DNA of 64,000 nt from Polynucleobacter necessarius (GCF_900095215.1 NZ_LT606949.1:711563-775562); one strand, 5' to 3'. Shown: positions 27,536 through 38,871, numbered from the stretch's first letter. The notes: a model not told the origin generated them from the sequence alone. Translations and numbers: made by a program.

Positions 27536-28298
27536 TTATTCTTGCAGCCATTCCTTGATGGCATCTAGGTCGCGCTTGGTATCACTTGCGCTGGCATCAC
27601 GACCTGTAGGGGTGGTATTGAGCTTGGCAAGAGCTTTTTCTAGGACTGCATTTTGGCTTCTTGCTCAATTGTGGCAGCGATTAAACCCTTTAGCGCCATG
27701 GATACGGGATCATCCACATTTGGTGTTACGCCGTAAGCAGAAAAGTACCCCTTAGTTTTGCTATCGGCGCTTTGCGGTAAATCTGGATGCAATATTCGCG
27801 CTGGAATACCAACAGCGGTGGCGCCCGCTGGAATTTCTTTCAAGACGACGGCATTGGAGCCAACGCGTGCTCCATCTCCCACGGTAAATCCGCCTAAGAC
27901 TTTTGCGCCAGCGCTAATCACTACGCCCTTACCAAGTGTAGGGTGACGTTTAACGCCCTTGTAAAGTGAGGTGCCACCAAGAGTAACGCCCTGATAAATG
28001 GTGCAGTCGTCACCAATCTCAGTGGTCGCACCAATCACAATACCAAGTCCGTGATCGAGAAATACTCTGCGACCAATCTTGGCCCCCCCGGATGAATTTC
28101 AATGCCAGTTAAAAAACGGGCAAACATGGAGAGTAAGCGCGCAATCCATTTCAGTCCAAGATCCCATAAAAAATGGGAGAGGCGATGCAGCCAAACCGCA
28201 TGCAGTCCTTGATAGCAGGTAATGACATCAAGGCGATTTCGAGCGGCTGGATCTCTGGCAATAATGGAGTCGACTTGGTCGCATAGGGAATTAGGCAT
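27536..28298 (-). pseudogene. cysE: serine O-acetyltransferase gene with two frameshifts
   Basis: CysE acetylates serine, the first step of cysteine synthesis. Part 1 (ATG 28298, [20 protein letters not shown] to IEIHPGG) shifts frame at a seven-C run (28083-28089). Part 2 continues the left-handed helix hexapeptides ([21 protein letters not shown], then [17 protein letters not shown]). A second shift at the TTTT run 27651-27654 removes the true tail, which reads [20 protein letters not shown] and ends KEWLQE at 27536. Both lesions lie at homopolymers. The catalytic H-D residues fall in or next to the first shift, so activity is very unlikely. Confidence 0.9.
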
Positions 28299-28321
28299 AA
28301 ATGGATTTTAACGGGATGCGC

Positions 28322-29074
28322 TTATTTTCTCAGGAGCATCTGTTTGGCAATGCCGCGCAATAGTTCAATCTCCTCTTTATGTAATCGACTACGGGCAAAT
28401 AGAGCCTGAAGGCGTGGCATGAGCTTTTTAGGGTTTACGGGATCCAGGTAGCCTATAGCTTCAAGGCCAGCGCGCCAATTCTCCAGCATGGCTGAAATAG
28501 CTGCGGGATCGGCAAATTCAGCCATTTCTTCCCGATTTACTAAGGTATTGCGTTTGTTAGAACCCTGGGTAAAAGCTTCTCTCAGAGTGAAGGCGCAGAC
28601 CATAATGGCTTGGGCAAGATTGAGTGAGGGGTAGTCGGGGTTGGCATCCAGCCAGACCCGATGGGTGCACAAGGCCAAATGTTCATTTTCTAGGCCGGTT
28701 CTTTCTGGGCCAAAAAGCAGCACAACCGTTCCGCCTCCTTGAGTGGTGCCCGAGATGAGGGACTTTGCTGTACCCCAATCCATCGCAGGTGGCCCAAATT
28801 CTCTATCTCGGCTGGTGAGGCCGAATACCAGGGAACATCCCTCGACGGCGGAGACTAAGGAAGTGCCTTCAATGGCAGTCTCCAGGATATCTGCCGCACC
28901 ACTAGCCAGGGCTATTGCCTCTGGGTTGCTAGCCATATTTTTTATCTTGGGATTAACTAGTCTAAGATCGCTAAAGCCCATGGTTTTCAGGGCGCGAGCG
29001 GCTGATCCCACGTTACCGGGGTGACTTGTTTCAATGAGAGTCCAACGTAGAAGACGAGCTTGATCGATATTCAT
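28322..29074 (-). CDS. trmJ: tRNA (cytidine/uridine-2'-O-)-methyltransferase TrmJ
   Basis: A 250-residue SPOUT methyltransferase with the knot motifs ETSHPGNVGSAARALKTMG, VLLFGPERTGL and YPSLNLAQAIMV. TrmJ methylates position 32 of several tRNAs. The C-terminal helical extension is of normal length. It is transcribed leftward toward the dead cysE and divergently from suhB. Intact. Confidence 0.93.
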   Translation of the reverse strand: MNIDQARLLRWTLIETSHPGNVGSAARALKTMGFSDLRLVNPKIKNMASNPEAIALASGAADILETAIEGTSLVSAVEGCSLVFGLTSRDREFGPPAMDWGTAKSLISGTTQGGGTVVLLFGPERTGLENEHLALCTHRVWLDANPDYPSLNLAQAIMVCAFTLREAFTQGSNKRNTLVNREEMAEFADPAAISAMLENWRAGLEAIGYLDPVNPKKLMPRLQALFARSRLHKEEIELLRGIAKQMLLRK

Positions 29075-29205
29075 TGACTGCTTAATAGTGGTGAGTCTGG
29101 TGTGGTGATAGGCAAATCGTTTAGAATCAGGGTATTAGTTTCGTATTGTTACTCACTTTCGGCAATATTGCAGGCTCGTTCTTATTTAATTTATCCACCA
29201 GTACT

Positions 29206-29994
29206 ATGCATCCCATGTTAAATCTGGCCGTAAAGGCCGCCCGTCGCGCTGGAACTGTTATCAATCGCGCCTCTCTGAATTTAGAGCGCCTTCAGGTTGA
29301 TCGCAAACAGCACAATGATTTTGTAACCGAGGTGGACAAGGCCGCAGAAGCGGCCATAATCGAAACGCTGAGCGAAGCCTATCCGACTCATGGATTTTTG
29401 GCTGAAGAAACTGGCGAGCGCAACGCGGATGCGGAAAATGTGTGGATTATTGATCCGCTCGATGGCACAACCAATTTTATTCATGGCTTTCCGCAGTATG
29501 CGGTTTCAATTGCTTTAGCAGTGAATGGTGTTACTCAACAGGCTGTTGTCTACGATCCGACTCGCGATGAATTGTTTACTGCTACACGCGGTGCTGGCGC
29601 GTATTTAGACCGTCGGCGTTTACGTGTCGCCACGCAAGATCGTTTAGCGAATTCATTATTGGGAACAGGTTTTCCATATCGTGAAGATCAAGACCTAGAA
29701 AAATATTTAAAAATCTTTCTTGAGATGTCTCGTCAATGCGCCGGTCTTCGTCGTCCGGGTGCCGCATCTTTGGATTTAGCTTACGTAGCTGCTGGTCGTT
29801 ACGACGGTTTCTTTGAGAGCGATCTCAAGCCTTGGGATATGGCTGCAGGCGCTTTGCTCATCACTGAAGCAGGCGGTTTGATTGGTAACTACCACGGCGA
29901 GGAAGGTTTCTTAAAAATCGGTGAAGTCATGGCAGCCAATCCACGCATCTTTGCGCAGATGGTGCAAACGCTTTCTAAGTACTCTGCCTGCTAA
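29206..29994 (+). CDS. suhB: inositol-1-monophosphatase family protein SuhB
   Basis: A 262-residue Mg2+-dependent phosphatase with [24 protein letters not shown] (metal ligands) and [17 protein letters not shown]. SuhB also takes part in rRNA antitermination complexes in E. coli. ATG 29206 gives the usual [16 protein letters not shown] start; the frame remains open upstream without family similarity. The suhB/trmJ divergent pair is common in proteobacteria. Confidence 0.94.
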   Translation: MHPMLNLAVKAARRAGTVINRASLNLERLQVDRKQHNDFVTEVDKAAEAAIIETLSEAYPTHGFLAEETGERNADAENVWIIDPLDGTTNFIHGFPQYAVSIALAVNGVTQQAVVYDPTRDELFTATRGAGAYLDRRRLRVATQDRLANSLLGTGFPYREDQDLEKYLKIFLEMSRQCAGLRRPGAASLDLAYVAAGRYDGFFESDLKPWDMAAGALLITEAGGLIGNYHGEEGFLKIGEVMAANPRIFAQMVQTLSKYSAC

Positions 29995-30024
29995 TTAAAA
30001 AATCGAACTGAGTAGCCGACCTGT

Positions 30025-30807
30025 TTAAATTTTGATTAGCTCGATATATCGAGCTCCGGCATCATCAATGAGCAGGGCGCTTGCTTTCTGGCGAGCACTC
30101 TCTGGATGATCGAGGTCCCAGTCAGACAAGACCCAACGTTGCCACTGCTGGACACCCAGCGATTCTTCATGGTGCGCTGGCATATGGGTATGTCCATGAA
30201 TTAATAAATCCCCTGAATGCGCTTTTAACACTGCAGCGCAAGCTTGTTTTGTGACATCCATCTTGAGTTGATGCGCGCTTGATGATTGTGTTTGTTGATA
30301 TTGGGCGAGACTGTTGCCCCGCAGGTGTTGTGCAATAGCCTTGCGCCAATGGAGCGGCAAACTCAAAAAGATTTTTTGTATCCAGGGTTTTCTAACCCAA
30401 TTACGAAATACTTGATAGCCAATATCAGCAGTACACAAAGCATCACCGTGGGCTAAAACCCATTTTTGCGAGGCAATTTCAACCGCAGAAGGGTCCGGCA
30501 AAAGCGTCATGCCGGTCATCTTAATAAAGTGTTGGCCAATTAAAAAATCGCGATTGCCGTGTAGGTAATACGTTTTTACTTTGGTCGATAGATTGGCGAT
30601 CGCACGCTGCACTTCCTGTTGAAAATGAGATTGGGTGGCTGCATCATCACCCACCCAATATTCAAACAAGTCACCCAGAATAAATGCAGCCTGAACCTTT
30701 GGTGCTTCCTTTTCACAGAAATCAAAAAAGCGTTGCGCCGTCAAGGGTATTGACGGCGTTAGGTGTAAATCTGATATGAGCAGCGCGCTCTCGTATTGCG
30801 GAATCAT
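30025..30807 (-). CDS. lpxH: UDP-2,3-diacylglucosamine hydrolase
   Basis: A 260-residue calcineurin-like phosphoesterase that releases lipid X in lipid A synthesis at the inner membrane. Metal motifs: [35 protein letters not shown] and [11 protein letters not shown] 30807 overlaps the stop of the cyclophilin gene by 4 nt, so the two are translationally coupled. Confidence 0.94.
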   Translation of the reverse strand: MIPQYESALLISDLHLTPSIPLTAQRFFDFCEKEAPKVQAAFILGDLFEYWVGDDAATQSHFQQEVQRAIANLSTKVKTYYLHGNRDFLIGQHFIKMTGMTLLPDPSAVEIASQKWVLAHGDALCTADIGYQVFRNWVRKPWIQKIFLSLPLHWRKAIAQHLRGNSLAQYQQTQSSSAHQLKMDVTKQACAAVLKAHSGDLLIHGHTHMPAHHEESLGVQQWQRWVLSDWDLDHPESARQKASALLIDDAGARYIELIKI

Positions 30808-31307
30808 TCCCCTAGAACAGTCGCTTTCTCGATCACAACATCTTTAGTAGGTACGTCTTGGTGAAAGCCGGAGCTACCTGTTTTTACCTTGCGAATGGTA
30901 TCAACCACATCCATTCCATCAGTTACTTTGCCAAATACGGCATAGCCCCAGCCCTGGGCATTTGGAGCGGTGTGATTTAAGAAGTCGTTGTCATTTACAT
31001 TGATAAAGAACTGAGCAGTCGCAGAGTGTGGATCACTAGTGCGTGCCATTGCTACGGTGTAGCGATCATTTTTAATGCCGTTACTCGCCTCGTTTTCAAT
31101 TTCCGCGCCAGTGGGCTTTTGTTTCATGCCGGCAGACATGCCGCCGCCTTGAATCATGAAGTTATCAATTACGCGATGAAAAATGGTGCCATCGTAATGA
31201 CCACTTTTCACATATTGTAAAAAGTTGGCAACGCTTTTAGGGGCCTTGGCAGCATCAAGAGTGAGGGTGATATCACCCTTGTTAGTTTTTAGGAGAACTT
31301 GCGACAT
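30804..31307 (-). CDS. ppiB: cyclophilin-type peptidyl-prolyl cis-trans isomerase
   Basis: A 167-residue single-domain cyclophilin starting [19 protein letters not shown] with [14 protein letters not shown] (catalytic Arg and Phe) and [17 protein letters not shown]. There is no signal peptide from this start, so it is cytoplasmic, PpiB-like. ATG 31307 is chosen over upstream in-frame codons because the extension lacks family similarity. Its start overlaps the upstream TPR lipoprotein gene by 26 nt. Confidence 0.92.
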   Translation of the reverse strand: MSQVLLKTNKGDITLTLDAAKAPKSVANFLQYVKSGHYDGTIFHRVIDNFMIQGGGMSAGMKQKPTGAEIENEASNGIKNDRYTVAMARTSDPHSATAQFFINVNDNDFLNHTAPNAQGWGYAVFGKVTDGMDVVDTIRKVKTGSSGFHQDVPTKDVVIEKATVLGE

Positions 31308-32190
31308 TATTGGATCTACTTTCTGGAGGGTTAGTGGATGGATTATTGCTGGGCAATGAATTTGCCGCATTAGGGTCCGAGTTCACTGCTGGGTTGAGGG
31401 CGCGATTAACGGGGTGTTTTGCAGGTAGCTTTAGCACATCTAGGAGGGCTGTAGCGCGGTTTGAATACTGGCGCCGATTAAGTTGAGCATTCTTTGCGGC
31501 ATCCTCATACGATTGCGCGCCAAGACGAATATAGATTTCGCCCAAATTGGCTGAGGCAATCGTATAAGTAGGGCGCAGTTTTAGCGCCAGCTCAAGATAA
31601 TCTCTCGCTTCAATCCACTGACCTTGGTGAGCCGCAAGTGCTGCTAGGTTGTTGTAAGGCTCTGGCAACTCTGGAAATTGTTGGGTAATTTCTATCAAGG
31701 TCTTTTTGGCTTGATCAAATTGGCGCATTTCAATTTGTAAGCGTGCTTTTACAAAACGCAATTGGACATTTCGCGGAGTCTTCTTTAGATCAACATTAAT
31801 TTGGGTGACCGCGTCTTGGTATTTTCGAGCTTTGATGAGTTTTTCAACGTCGGCTGGCACGGCGTTTTTGGTAATGGGGTCTGGCTCAATGATCAAGAAT
31901 GATAGAAACGGTACGCCTACAGTCTCGGAGAGTTCTGGATTTAATGGATCAAAGCCCATATCAGCCGAAAGTCTCGGGGGATCGGTAGGGCTGTAGCCAC
32001 CTAAATAGGGTTGTGGGGTAGCTTGCGGCGAATTCGCATTTTTGGTGCTCAGTGCCCGCATTTCCGCATCAGCACGCTGCTGAGCGGGGGTGCTACAGCC
32101 AGTCATCAAGACTAAGGTTGCCAATAGGGCAAAAATTGGCGCTAAGGCATTCTTAGGGGCTAGATACGGCGTTGGAACGTTGTTTGGCAT
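31282..32190 (-). CDS. TPR-repeat lipoprotein
   Basis: A 302-residue protein with a signal peptide and lipobox LMTGC (cysteine near 32). A low-complexity Asn/Pro linker follows, then at least two tetratricopeptide repeats ([55 protein letters not shown]) and a Pro/Asn/Ser-rich tail. Probably a periplasmic scaffold. It precedes ppiB and lpxH in one transcription unit and is divergent from cysS. Confidence 0.82.
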   Translation of the reverse strand: MPNNVPTPYLAPKNALAPIFALLATLVLMTGCSTPAQQRADAEMRALSTKNANSPQATPQPYLGGYSPTDPPRLSADMGFDPLNPELSETVGVPFLSFLIIEPDPITKNAVPADVEKLIKARKYQDAVTQINVDLKKTPRNVQLRFVKARLQIEMRQFDQAKKTLIEITQQFPELPEPYNNLAALAAHQGQWIEARDYLELALKLRPTYTIASANLGEIYIRLGAQSYEDAAKNAQLNRRQYSNRATALLDVLKLPAKHPVNRALNPAVNSDPNAANSLPSNNPSTNPPESRSNNVASSPKN

Positions 32191-32279
32191 AAAGGTATAG
32201 GGGTGTGAAACGGGCTCATTCGATATACTCAGCGCTCAGTCTAACAAATTGGCGCTACTTGCCCCACCTTTATAGCTCT

Positions 32280-33701
32280 ATGCTGCAAATCTATAACACC
32301 CTTAGCCGTTCAAAACAGGTCTTTAAGCCCATCGAGCCTAGTAAGGTGAAGATATATGTCTGTGGTATGACGGTTTATGACTTTTGCCACATTGGCCATG
32401 CCCGAGTCATGATCGTTTTCGATATGGTGGTGCGTTGGCTCAGAGCTAGTGGCTATGGGGTGATCTATGTGCGCAATATTACTGATATTGATGACAAAAT
32501 CATCAACCGCGCCATTGAGAATGGCGAACCGATTTCCGCATTAACCAATCGCTTTATTGATGCCATGCATGCCGATTCCGATGAATTGGGCTTAATGCAC
32601 CCCGATCAAGAGCCGCGCGCCACTGATTACATCCAACAAATGCAAGGCATGATTGGCAGGCTCATTGAAAATCAATTGGCCTATCAAGCCAACGATGGCG
32701 ATGTCAATTTTGCTGTACGCCTATTGCCGCGTTACGGTCAATTGTCTGGCAAGTCACTGGACGAGCTGAATGCTGGCGAGCGTGTGGCGGTGGGTGATGG
32801 TAAGCGCGACCCGCTTGATTTTGTTTTATGGAAAAGCGCAAAGTCGCAAGAGCCGGCAGATACGCGCTGGAAATCTCCTTGGGGAGAAGGACGTCCCGGT
32901 TGGCATATCGAATGCTCTGCCATGTCTTGCGATTTATTAGGTGAGCACTTTGATATTCATGGGGGCGGCGCTGACTTGCAGTTCCCACATCACGAGAATG
33001 AGATTGCTCAAAGTGAGGGCGCTTTGTATGGCAAAGATCGCAAAGACGATGATGCGCCATTTGTGAATTACTGGATGCATAACGGCCACATCCGCGTGAA
33101 TGAAGAGAAGATGTCTAAGTCATTGGGCAATTTCTTCTTGATACGCGATGTCTTAAAAAGTGTGGACTCTGAGGTAATACGCTTCTTTATGTTGCAGGCG
33201 CATTACCGTAGCCCTATCAATTACAGCGATGCGCAATTAGAAGAAGCGCGTTCAGGATTGGTACGCTTGTATACCGCTTTGGCTCAAGGCCCCAAATCCC
33301 AAGCAATCGAGCTAGAGTCCAGCAACCCTTTGGTTAAGCGCTTCACTGACGCTATGAATGATGATTTCAATACGCCTGAGGCGATTGCAGTCTTGTTTGA
33401 TCTGGCCAGTGAAGTCAATCGCGCGCAAGGTGAAGAAAAGCAGTTGCCTGCCGATACCCTAAAGTCTCTTGGCGCTTCTTTGAATTTCTTGCAACGCGAC
33501 CCAACCACATTTTTGCAGTCGGGCTCTAAGGATCAAGATGGTCTCAGTCGAGAGCAAATTGAAGAGCAAATTGCGGCACGTGTATCCGCTAAGCAGGCAA
33601 AAGATTTTGCTAAAGCAGACTTCATACGTACAACCTTGCTGGAGCAGGGTGTCGTTTTAGAAGATAAACCTGGCGGCTTAACAGAATGGCGTAGGGCTTA
33701 A
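32280..33701 (+). CDS. cysS: cysteinyl-tRNA synthetase
   Basis: A 473-residue class I synthetase: zinc cysteine in [20 protein letters not shown], which includes HIGH; zinc site in [10 protein letters not shown] and [17 protein letters not shown] in [14 protein letters not shown] 32280 gives the family start [13 protein letters not shown]. It is intact although serine acetyltransferase is lost, so cysteine must come from elsewhere. The stop overlaps the start of the next gene (TAATG). Confidence 0.96.
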   Translation: MLQIYNTLSRSKQVFKPIEPSKVKIYVCGMTVYDFCHIGHARVMIVFDMVVRWLRASGYGVIYVRNITDIDDKIINRAIENGEPISALTNRFIDAMHADSDELGLMHPDQEPRATDYIQQMQGMIGRLIENQLAYQANDGDVNFAVRLLPRYGQLSGKSLDELNAGERVAVGDGKRDPLDFVLWKSAKSQEPADTRWKSPWGEGRPGWHIECSAMSCDLLGEHFDIHGGGADLQFPHHENEIAQSEGALYGKDRKDDDAPFVNYWMHNGHIRVNEEKMSKSLGNFFLIRDVLKSVDSEVIRFFMLQAHYRSPINYSDAQLEEARSGLVRLYTALAQGPKSQAIELESSNPLVKRFTDAMNDDFNTPEAIAVLFDLASEVNRAQGEEKQLPADTLKSLGASLNFLQRDPTTFLQSGSKDQDGLSREQIEEQIAARVSAKQAKDFAKADFIRTTLLEQGVVLEDKPGGLTEWRRA

Positions 33702-34399
33702 TGACGGCGGTAAAAGATAAAGAAAAAGAAGCAAAAGCAGTGATAGTTGAAAAGGCTGCAGAAACTATTATTGAAGAGGTGGCGCCGGAATATTGGGAGC
33801 AAGCTTGTAAAGAGTTAATGCAGCAAGACAGAATTCTGAAAAAACTCATACTCAAATATGGCTCAGGATTTTTAGTGACGCGCGGAGATTCGTTTAATAC
33901 GCTGGCGCGAGCTATTGTTGGCCAACAGATTTCAGTAGCCGCTGCGCAATCGGTTTGGCATAAAGTGGTGGTCGCTAGTAAAAAGAAAGTGACTCCGAAA
34001 AATATCCTGGCGCTTTCTGTAGAAGAATTGCGTGCTGCAGGATTGTCTGGACGCAAGGTCGAATACATCCGAGATTTGGCTGATCATTTCGATTCTGGGC
34101 GTCTGCACACCAATCAATGGAAAGAGATGGATGATGAGAGCGTTATCAAGGAATTAAGCTCAATTCGAGGTATTTGGCGCTGGACCGCCGAAATGTTCCT
34201 CATTTTCAATATGGTTCGCCCTAATATTCTCCCCTTGGACGATGTTGGTCTAATTAAGGCTATTTCCCTCAATTACTTCGGTGGAGAGCCTGTCAGCCGC
34301 CATGAGGCGCGTGAGGTGGCTGCAAATTAGGCCCCGTGGCGTACGGTTGCCACTTGGTATATGTGGAGAAGTATCGACCCAATCCCGGTTGAATATTAA
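33701..34399 (+). pseudogene. AlkA-like DNA-3-methyladenine glycosylase, truncated by a stop
   Basis: An HhH-GPD base-excision glycosylase. An early helix motif is ARAIVGQQISVAAAQSVW, and the helix-hairpin-helix plus catalytic region is IRGIWRWTAEMFLIF and LPLDDVGLIKAI. TAG at 34328-34330 ends the frame after 209 residues. Reading on gives APWRTVATWYMW and then RSIDPIPVEY to TAA 34397-34399. The family normally has W at this place (W-x-P-W-R-T), so TGG to TAG is the likely change. The lost 22 residues pack against the core; a truncated protein might retain some activity. It overlaps the cysS stop by one base. Confidence 0.82.
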
Positions 34400-34408
34400 A
34401 ATCAGCCT

Positions 34409-35380
34409 ATGAAAACGATTTTCCTGGATTTTGAGCAGCAAATAGCCGAATTAGAGTCAAAGATTGAAGAGCTGCGTTTTGTTCAAGACGAATCATCGGT
34501 AGACATCTCCGATGAGATCAAAACGCTTGCTGAGAAAAGTCAGCAACTCACTAAAGATGTTTACGCCAATCTCACTCCTTGGCAAGTTTCTCAAGTAGCG
34601 CGTCATCCACAGCGTCCTTACACTTTGGATTATGTTGGCGCCTTATTTACCGACTTCCATGAATTGCATGGTGATCGTACTTTCGCAGATGATCAATCCA
34701 TCATCGGCGGCTTAGCCCGTTTTGAAAATCAGCCCTGCATGGTGATTGGTCACCAGAAGGGGCGCGATACTAAAGAGCGTGCTCTCAGAAATTTTGGCAT
34801 GAGTCGTCCCGAGGGCTATCGCAAAGCGATGCGTTTGATGCGTCTGGCGGAAAAGTTTGGCATCCCGCTTTTCACTTTTGTGGATACCCCAGGTGCATTT
34901 CCTGGTATCGATGCGGAAGAGCGTAATCAATCAGAAGCGATTGGTCGCAATTTATATGTGCAAGCGGAGCTCGAAGTTCCGATTATCGCCACCATCATTG
35001 GCGAAGGTGGTTCTGGCGGCGCATTGGCAATTGCCATGGGTGACGTAGTGCTGATGCTGCAAAATTCCACCTACTCAGTGATCTCACCGGAAGGTTGCGC
35101 TTCTATCCTTTGGAAGACGGCTGATAAGGCGCCTGAGGCGGCTGAGCAGCTCGGCCTTACAGCGCAGCGCTTAAAGGCTTTGGGTCTCATTGATAAGATC
35201 GTGGCTGAGCCTATTGGTGGCGCGCATCGCGATTACGACAATATGATGAGCAATATGCGCAAGGCACTTGTTGAATCCTTAAAAACTTTTGACGGCATGA
35301 AAGTAGATGCATTACTACATCGTCGTCATGAGCGTTTGATGAGTTATGGCAAGTTCAAGGAAATCGCAGCAAAACCCTAA
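34409..35380 (+). CDS. accA: acetyl-CoA carboxylase carboxyltransferase subunit alpha
   Basis: A 323-residue subunit that transfers carboxyl from biotin to acetyl-CoA in fatty-acid synthesis, working with AccD. It contains [46 protein letters not shown] and the oxyanion region [12 protein letters not shown]. Full length. Fatty-acid synthesis is therefore kept while the fad genes decay. The end overlaps the tilS start by 35 nt. Confidence 0.96.
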   Translation: MKTIFLDFEQQIAELESKIEELRFVQDESSVDISDEIKTLAEKSQQLTKDVYANLTPWQVSQVARHPQRPYTLDYVGALFTDFHELHGDRTFADDQSIIGGLARFENQPCMVIGHQKGRDTKERALRNFGMSRPEGYRKAMRLMRLAEKFGIPLFTFVDTPGAFPGIDAEERNQSEAIGRNLYVQAELEVPIIATIIGEGGSGGALAIAMGDVVLMLQNSTYSVISPEGCASILWKTADKAPEAAEQLGLTAQRLKALGLIDKIVAEPIGGAHRDYDNMMSNMRKALVESLKTFDGMKVDALLHRRHERLMSYGKFKEIAAKP

Positions 35381-36638
35381 ACTGAGTAAACGAATTGCGG
35401 TTGCCCTTAGCGGTGGCCTCGATTCAGTTGTGTTACTCGACAGTGTTTGCAAAGCGCAAGCTAAAAATCAGATCTATGCATTCCATATTCATCATGGTTT
35501 GCAAAAACAAGCGGATGATTGGTTAATTTTTTGTGAGAAGCTCGCCAAAAAATATCAGATTCATTTTGATTTTAGACTGCTTCATCTCAGCACCGAAGAG
35601 ACCAAAGGAAATATTGAAGCGCGCGCAAGAGTGGGACGCTACGAGGCTCTCGTAGATCTTTGTGAAGAATATGGCGTGGAAGATTTACTCTTAGCGCATC
35701 ACCAAAATGATCAGGCTGAAACGGTTCTTCTCCAACTTCTCAGGGGGTCTGGCGTTGCCGGCTTATCTGGGATGCCGATTAGCAGGGAACTCTCAGGCAA
35801 GCAAAATATTACCCTTTGGCGGCCACTCTTAAATCAAAGTAAGCAAGAGTTAGAGACTTACGCCAAAGAACATAAGCTCAAGTGGATTGAGGATCCTAGC
35901 AATCAAGATACTCAATACCGACGTAATGCCTTACGCAAAAAGATTATCCCCGCGTTAGAAAAGATTCAGCCAGAAGCGCTGGCAAACATGGCGCGCAGTG
36001 CGGAACTCTTGGGTGAGGCGCAAACGCTTTTGAATCGCTTAGCGCAGCAGGATGGTAAAGCACTCTTGCATCAGGAGCAAATCAAGGTGGAGCCACTGCT
36101 CGCTTTAGCGAAGCGTGACTTGCCGGCCGCGAACAATGTGTTTCGGTATTGGTTGCAAACTCAACAATTGGGGATGCCATCCCAAGAGCGCTTACAAGCT
36201 TGGTGGCGAGATCTCGAGAAAGCCAAAGCGGATGCCAGACTGGAGTGGTCGCATGATGAAAGAAAAATCTACTGTTGGTGTGGCATGCTTCAGGTCGGCA
36301 ATGTGGAAGAAGGGCGGTGGAGTTTAAAAACAATCCCGGCCAAATCCAAACAATTGGGCTTGCCAGCGGATTGGGTTAAACAAGCACAAGACAATAATCA
36401 AATTAGTCTGAGAAAGCGTTTGGGTTCGGAGAAGATTCAAATTAAACCCAAGACCCCTCGTAAAACCCTCAAAAACCTCTACCAAGAGGCCGATATGCCG
36501 CCTTGGGAGCGTCAGGCCCCCTTGCTCTATATCCATGAAGAATTGATCGCTGTGGCGGGTATTGGACTCAGCTACCCGCATCTGGTTTCCTCCGGCAGGC
36601 GGGTGCTCCCAGAATGGGTGCAAAACCCTGTAAAATAA
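35346..36638 (+). CDS. tilS: tRNA(Ile)-lysidine synthase
   Basis: A 430-residue enzyme that converts C34 of tRNA-Ile(CAU) to lysidine. N-terminal PP-loop [16 protein letters not shown] (about 18-33) binds [23 protein letters not shown] and [16 protein letters not shown] are TilS signatures; the C-terminal TilS domain is present. ATG 35346 lies inside the end of accA. Intact, as expected for an essential function. Confidence 0.93.
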   Translation: MASSRKSQQNPKLSKRIAVALSGGLDSVVLLDSVCKAQAKNQIYAFHIHHGLQKQADDWLIFCEKLAKKYQIHFDFRLLHLSTEETKGNIEARARVGRYEALVDLCEEYGVEDLLLAHHQNDQAETVLLQLLRGSGVAGLSGMPISRELSGKQNITLWRPLLNQSKQELETYAKEHKLKWIEDPSNQDTQYRRNALRKKIIPALEKIQPEALANMARSAELLGEAQTLLNRLAQQDGKALLHQEQIKVEPLLALAKRDLPAANNVFRYWLQTQQLGMPSQERLQAWWRDLEKAKADARLEWSHDERKIYCWCGMLQVGNVEEGRWSLKTIPAKSKQLGLPADWVKQAQDNNQISLRKRLGSEKIQIKPKTPRKTLKNLYQEADMPPWERQAPLLYIHEELIAVAGIGLSYPHLVSSGRRVLPEWVQNPVK

Positions 36639-36654
36639 GCCCTTTTGAGATCCT

Positions 36655-36672
36655 CAGGGATTTATTTCCCTG
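36655..36672 (+). promoter_or_regulatory. small hairpin between tilS and lysC
   Basis: CAGGGA, loop TTTATT, TCCCTG. Too short and without a U-run to be a firm terminator. It lies 30 nt before the lysC ATG, but it is not a lysine riboswitch. Confidence 0.3.
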
Positions 36673-36701
36673 TCACAGATAGTTAAATATAGACGGTTTT
36701 T

Positions 36702-37952
36702 ATGGCTCTTATCGTTCATAAATATGGCGGCACCTCAATGGGCTCAACGGAGCGCATTGCGAATGTTGCTAAGCGCGTTGCGAAATGGATGCGTGCTGGC
36801 CACCAAGTGGTGGTTGTGCCTTCTGCCATGTCCGGCGAAACCAATCGCTTGCTCGGCCTTGCAAAAGAAATTAATCCCGAAGCTAATCCACGCGAGTTAG
36901 ATCAAATTGCTTCTACTGGTGAGCAAGTGAGCTCCGGTTTGTTGGCGCTGGGACTCATGCGTGAAGGTATTGACGCAGTGAGCTACGCTGGGTGGCAAGT
37001 CACGGTGCATACCGACTCATCATTTACCAAAGCGCGAATTAAGAGTATTGATGATAAAAAAATCTTGGCCGATCTTGATGCGGGTCGCGCTGTAGTGGTG
37101 ACTGGTTTTCAGGGTGTTGATCCGAATGGCAACATTACGACATTAGGTCGTGGCGGTTCCGACACATCCGCGGTAGCGATGGCTGCAGCCTTGAAGGCGG
37201 ATGAGTGTCTAATCTACACAGACGTTGATGGTGTTTATACAACTGACCCATGTGTTTGCGAAGATGCACGTCGCCTAGATAAGATTACTTTTGAGGAGAT
37301 GCTAGAAATGGCTAGCTTAGGTTCAAAAGTGTTGCAGATTCGTTCAGTTGAATTTGCAGGTAAGTACAAAGTTAAAACCCGGGTTCTGTCTTCCTTGACA
37401 GACCCTTTGATGCCTTTAGACCAAGAGATGAAGTCGGGCACCTTGATTACATTTGAAGAGGACAGCACTATGGAAGCCGCAGTTATTTCCGGCATCGCCT
37501 TTGCGCGTGATGAAGCGAAGATTACCGTTCTCGGAGTTCCTGATCGCCCAGGTATTGCCTATCAAATTCTGGGTCCAATTGCGGATGCCAACATTGATGT
37601 GGACATCATCATTCAGAATCAATCCGTTGAAGGCAAGACCGACTTCACATTCACACTACCACGCTCTGATTATCAAAAAGCACTTGATTTGCTCAAGAAC
37701 ACAGTTCAAGCTCACATTGAAGCAAAAGAAATCTCTGGCGATCCAAAGGCATCTAAAGTGTCAGTAGTGGGCGTTGGTATGCGCTCTCATGTTGGTATCG
37801 CCAGCAAGATGTTCCGCACTTTGTCGGAAGAGGGCATCAATATCCTGATGATCTCAACTAGTGAAATCAAGATCTCAGTAGTAATTGATGAGAAATACAT
37901 GGAATTGGCTGTACGTGCCTTACATAAGGCATTTGAGTTGGATCAAAAGTAA
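36702..37952 (+). CDS. lysC: aspartate kinase
   Basis: A 416-residue kinase for the first step of Lys/Thr/Met synthesis: KYGGTSMGSTERI, GRGGSDTSAVAMAAAL and YTDVDGVYTTDP, then two ACT domains (about 265-410) that sense lysine and threonine. The size and single-chain form match the betaproteobacterial enzyme. With dapA present, the diaminopimelate route looks conserved. tRNA-Ser follows 74 nt downstream. Confidence 0.96.
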   Translation: MALIVHKYGGTSMGSTERIANVAKRVAKWMRAGHQVVVVPSAMSGETNRLLGLAKEINPEANPRELDQIASTGEQVSSGLLALGLMREGIDAVSYAGWQVTVHTDSSFTKARIKSIDDKKILADLDAGRAVVVTGFQGVDPNGNITTLGRGGSDTSAVAMAAALKADECLIYTDVDGVYTTDPCVCEDARRLDKITFEEMLEMASLGSKVLQIRSVEFAGKYKVKTRVLSSLTDPLMPLDQEMKSGTLITFEEDSTMEAAVISGIAFARDEAKITVLGVPDRPGIAYQILGPIADANIDVDIIIQNQSVEGKTDFTFTLPRSDYQKALDLLKNTVQAHIEAKEISGDPKASKVSVVGVGMRSHVGIASKMFRTLSEEGINILMISTSEIKISVVIDEKYMELAVRALHKAFELDQK

Positions 37953-38026
37953 GCAAAACGAGCAATAAACCCCTCAGAAGCGGTTATCCGTTAAACTATG
38001 GGGCATTGTAATAGTAAGAAAAGTAC

Positions 38027-38121
38027 GGAGGCGTGGCCGAGCTGGTCGAAGGCACTCCCCTGCTAAGGGAGCATCGGGGCTAAAACTCTGATCGGAGGTT
38101 CGAATCCTCTCGTCTCCGCCA
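38027..38121 (+). tRNA. tRNA-Ser (GCT)
   Basis: A 95-nt class II cloverleaf with acceptor GGAGGCG/CGTCTCC, anticodon loop CTGCTAA (GCT), a long variable arm and an encoded GCCA end. Confidence 0.95.
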
Positions 38122-38182
38122 GTACTTAAAAAATAAAGGAGTCCCAGACCGCTTTATTTATTGTCAAATCCGAAATTGGAAA

Positions 38183-38728
38183 TTAGTTAACTCCATTCAC
38201 TGCCTGCATATACCCCTGAATATATTGCGGTGGCACAAACAATTCGGTCTTCATACCAGTTTTAGAAGAGAGGGTGATGATGAAACCCTTCTTGATGCGA
38301 TCCTTTAAGACAGTCTCACTCAACTGAATAGAAACCACTTCCCTGAAGATGCATCCTCTGTCACCGCACGCACCAGCTTCTCTGCCCACTGCTTTAAATG
38401 TAGTAGCTGGAGCGCCTTCTTGTGATGCGGAATCGTAGTAACGCCATTGTGAAAAATAAGTCAGCTGTGCGAGAAGTTCGTAAGTCTTTGCGCCTTGCGT
38501 TGATTGATCGGCCTTAAGACTAAACATCTCATAAGTGTTGGCTTCATCCATCGTATTGATAGGATGGCCTTGATAGGTTTTTCCACCATTGGAGTTGGGT
38601 GTAATGATGGTTGAGTGATAGACATCATTGATTTCCCAGCCGCTAATTTTTCTGTCATTGTGATTACAAGCAACTAGGCTGGCGCTGATGGCTAGCAATA
38701 AAACAAGTCGATAGATGATTCGATGCAT
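38183..38728 (-). CDS. hypothetical lipoprotein
   Basis: A 181-residue protein starting MHRIIYRLVLLLAISASLVAC; the lipobox LVAC predicts lipidation. The mature part is soluble and mixed alpha/beta, with a Cys pair in GACGDRGCIF that could form a disulfide in the periplasm, and an IQLSETVLKDRIKKGF segment. I do not recognise the family. ATG 38728 is preferred to an upstream in-frame codon because it puts the signal peptide at the N terminus. No operon partners: it lies between tRNA-Ser and an opposite-strand small-gene cluster. Confidence 0.7.
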   Translation of the reverse strand: MHRIIYRLVLLLAISASLVACNHNDRKISGWEINDVYHSTIITPNSNGGKTYQGHPINTMDEANTYEMFSLKADQSTQGAKTYELLAQLTYFSQWRYYDSASQEGAPATTFKAVGREAGACGDRGCIFREVVSIQLSETVLKDRIKKGFIITLSSKTGMKTELFVPPQYIQGYMQAVNGVN

Positions 38729-38871
38729 ATAAAACTCCCTAAGTTCCACAAATCATGCTATTTCCAGGTAAAGACCCCGCTTTCTTATTCGCCGCCTATG
38801 TTCTTAAAGGCTGAAGACCTCAGTCCAATTGATTTTTGTCATTAGAGTATCTCACTAGTCATTTACTATAC

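Noticed and set aside
36655..36672. Lysine riboswitch upstream of lysC
   Set aside because: The 63-nt gap is too short for the five-helix element and shows only one small hairpin.
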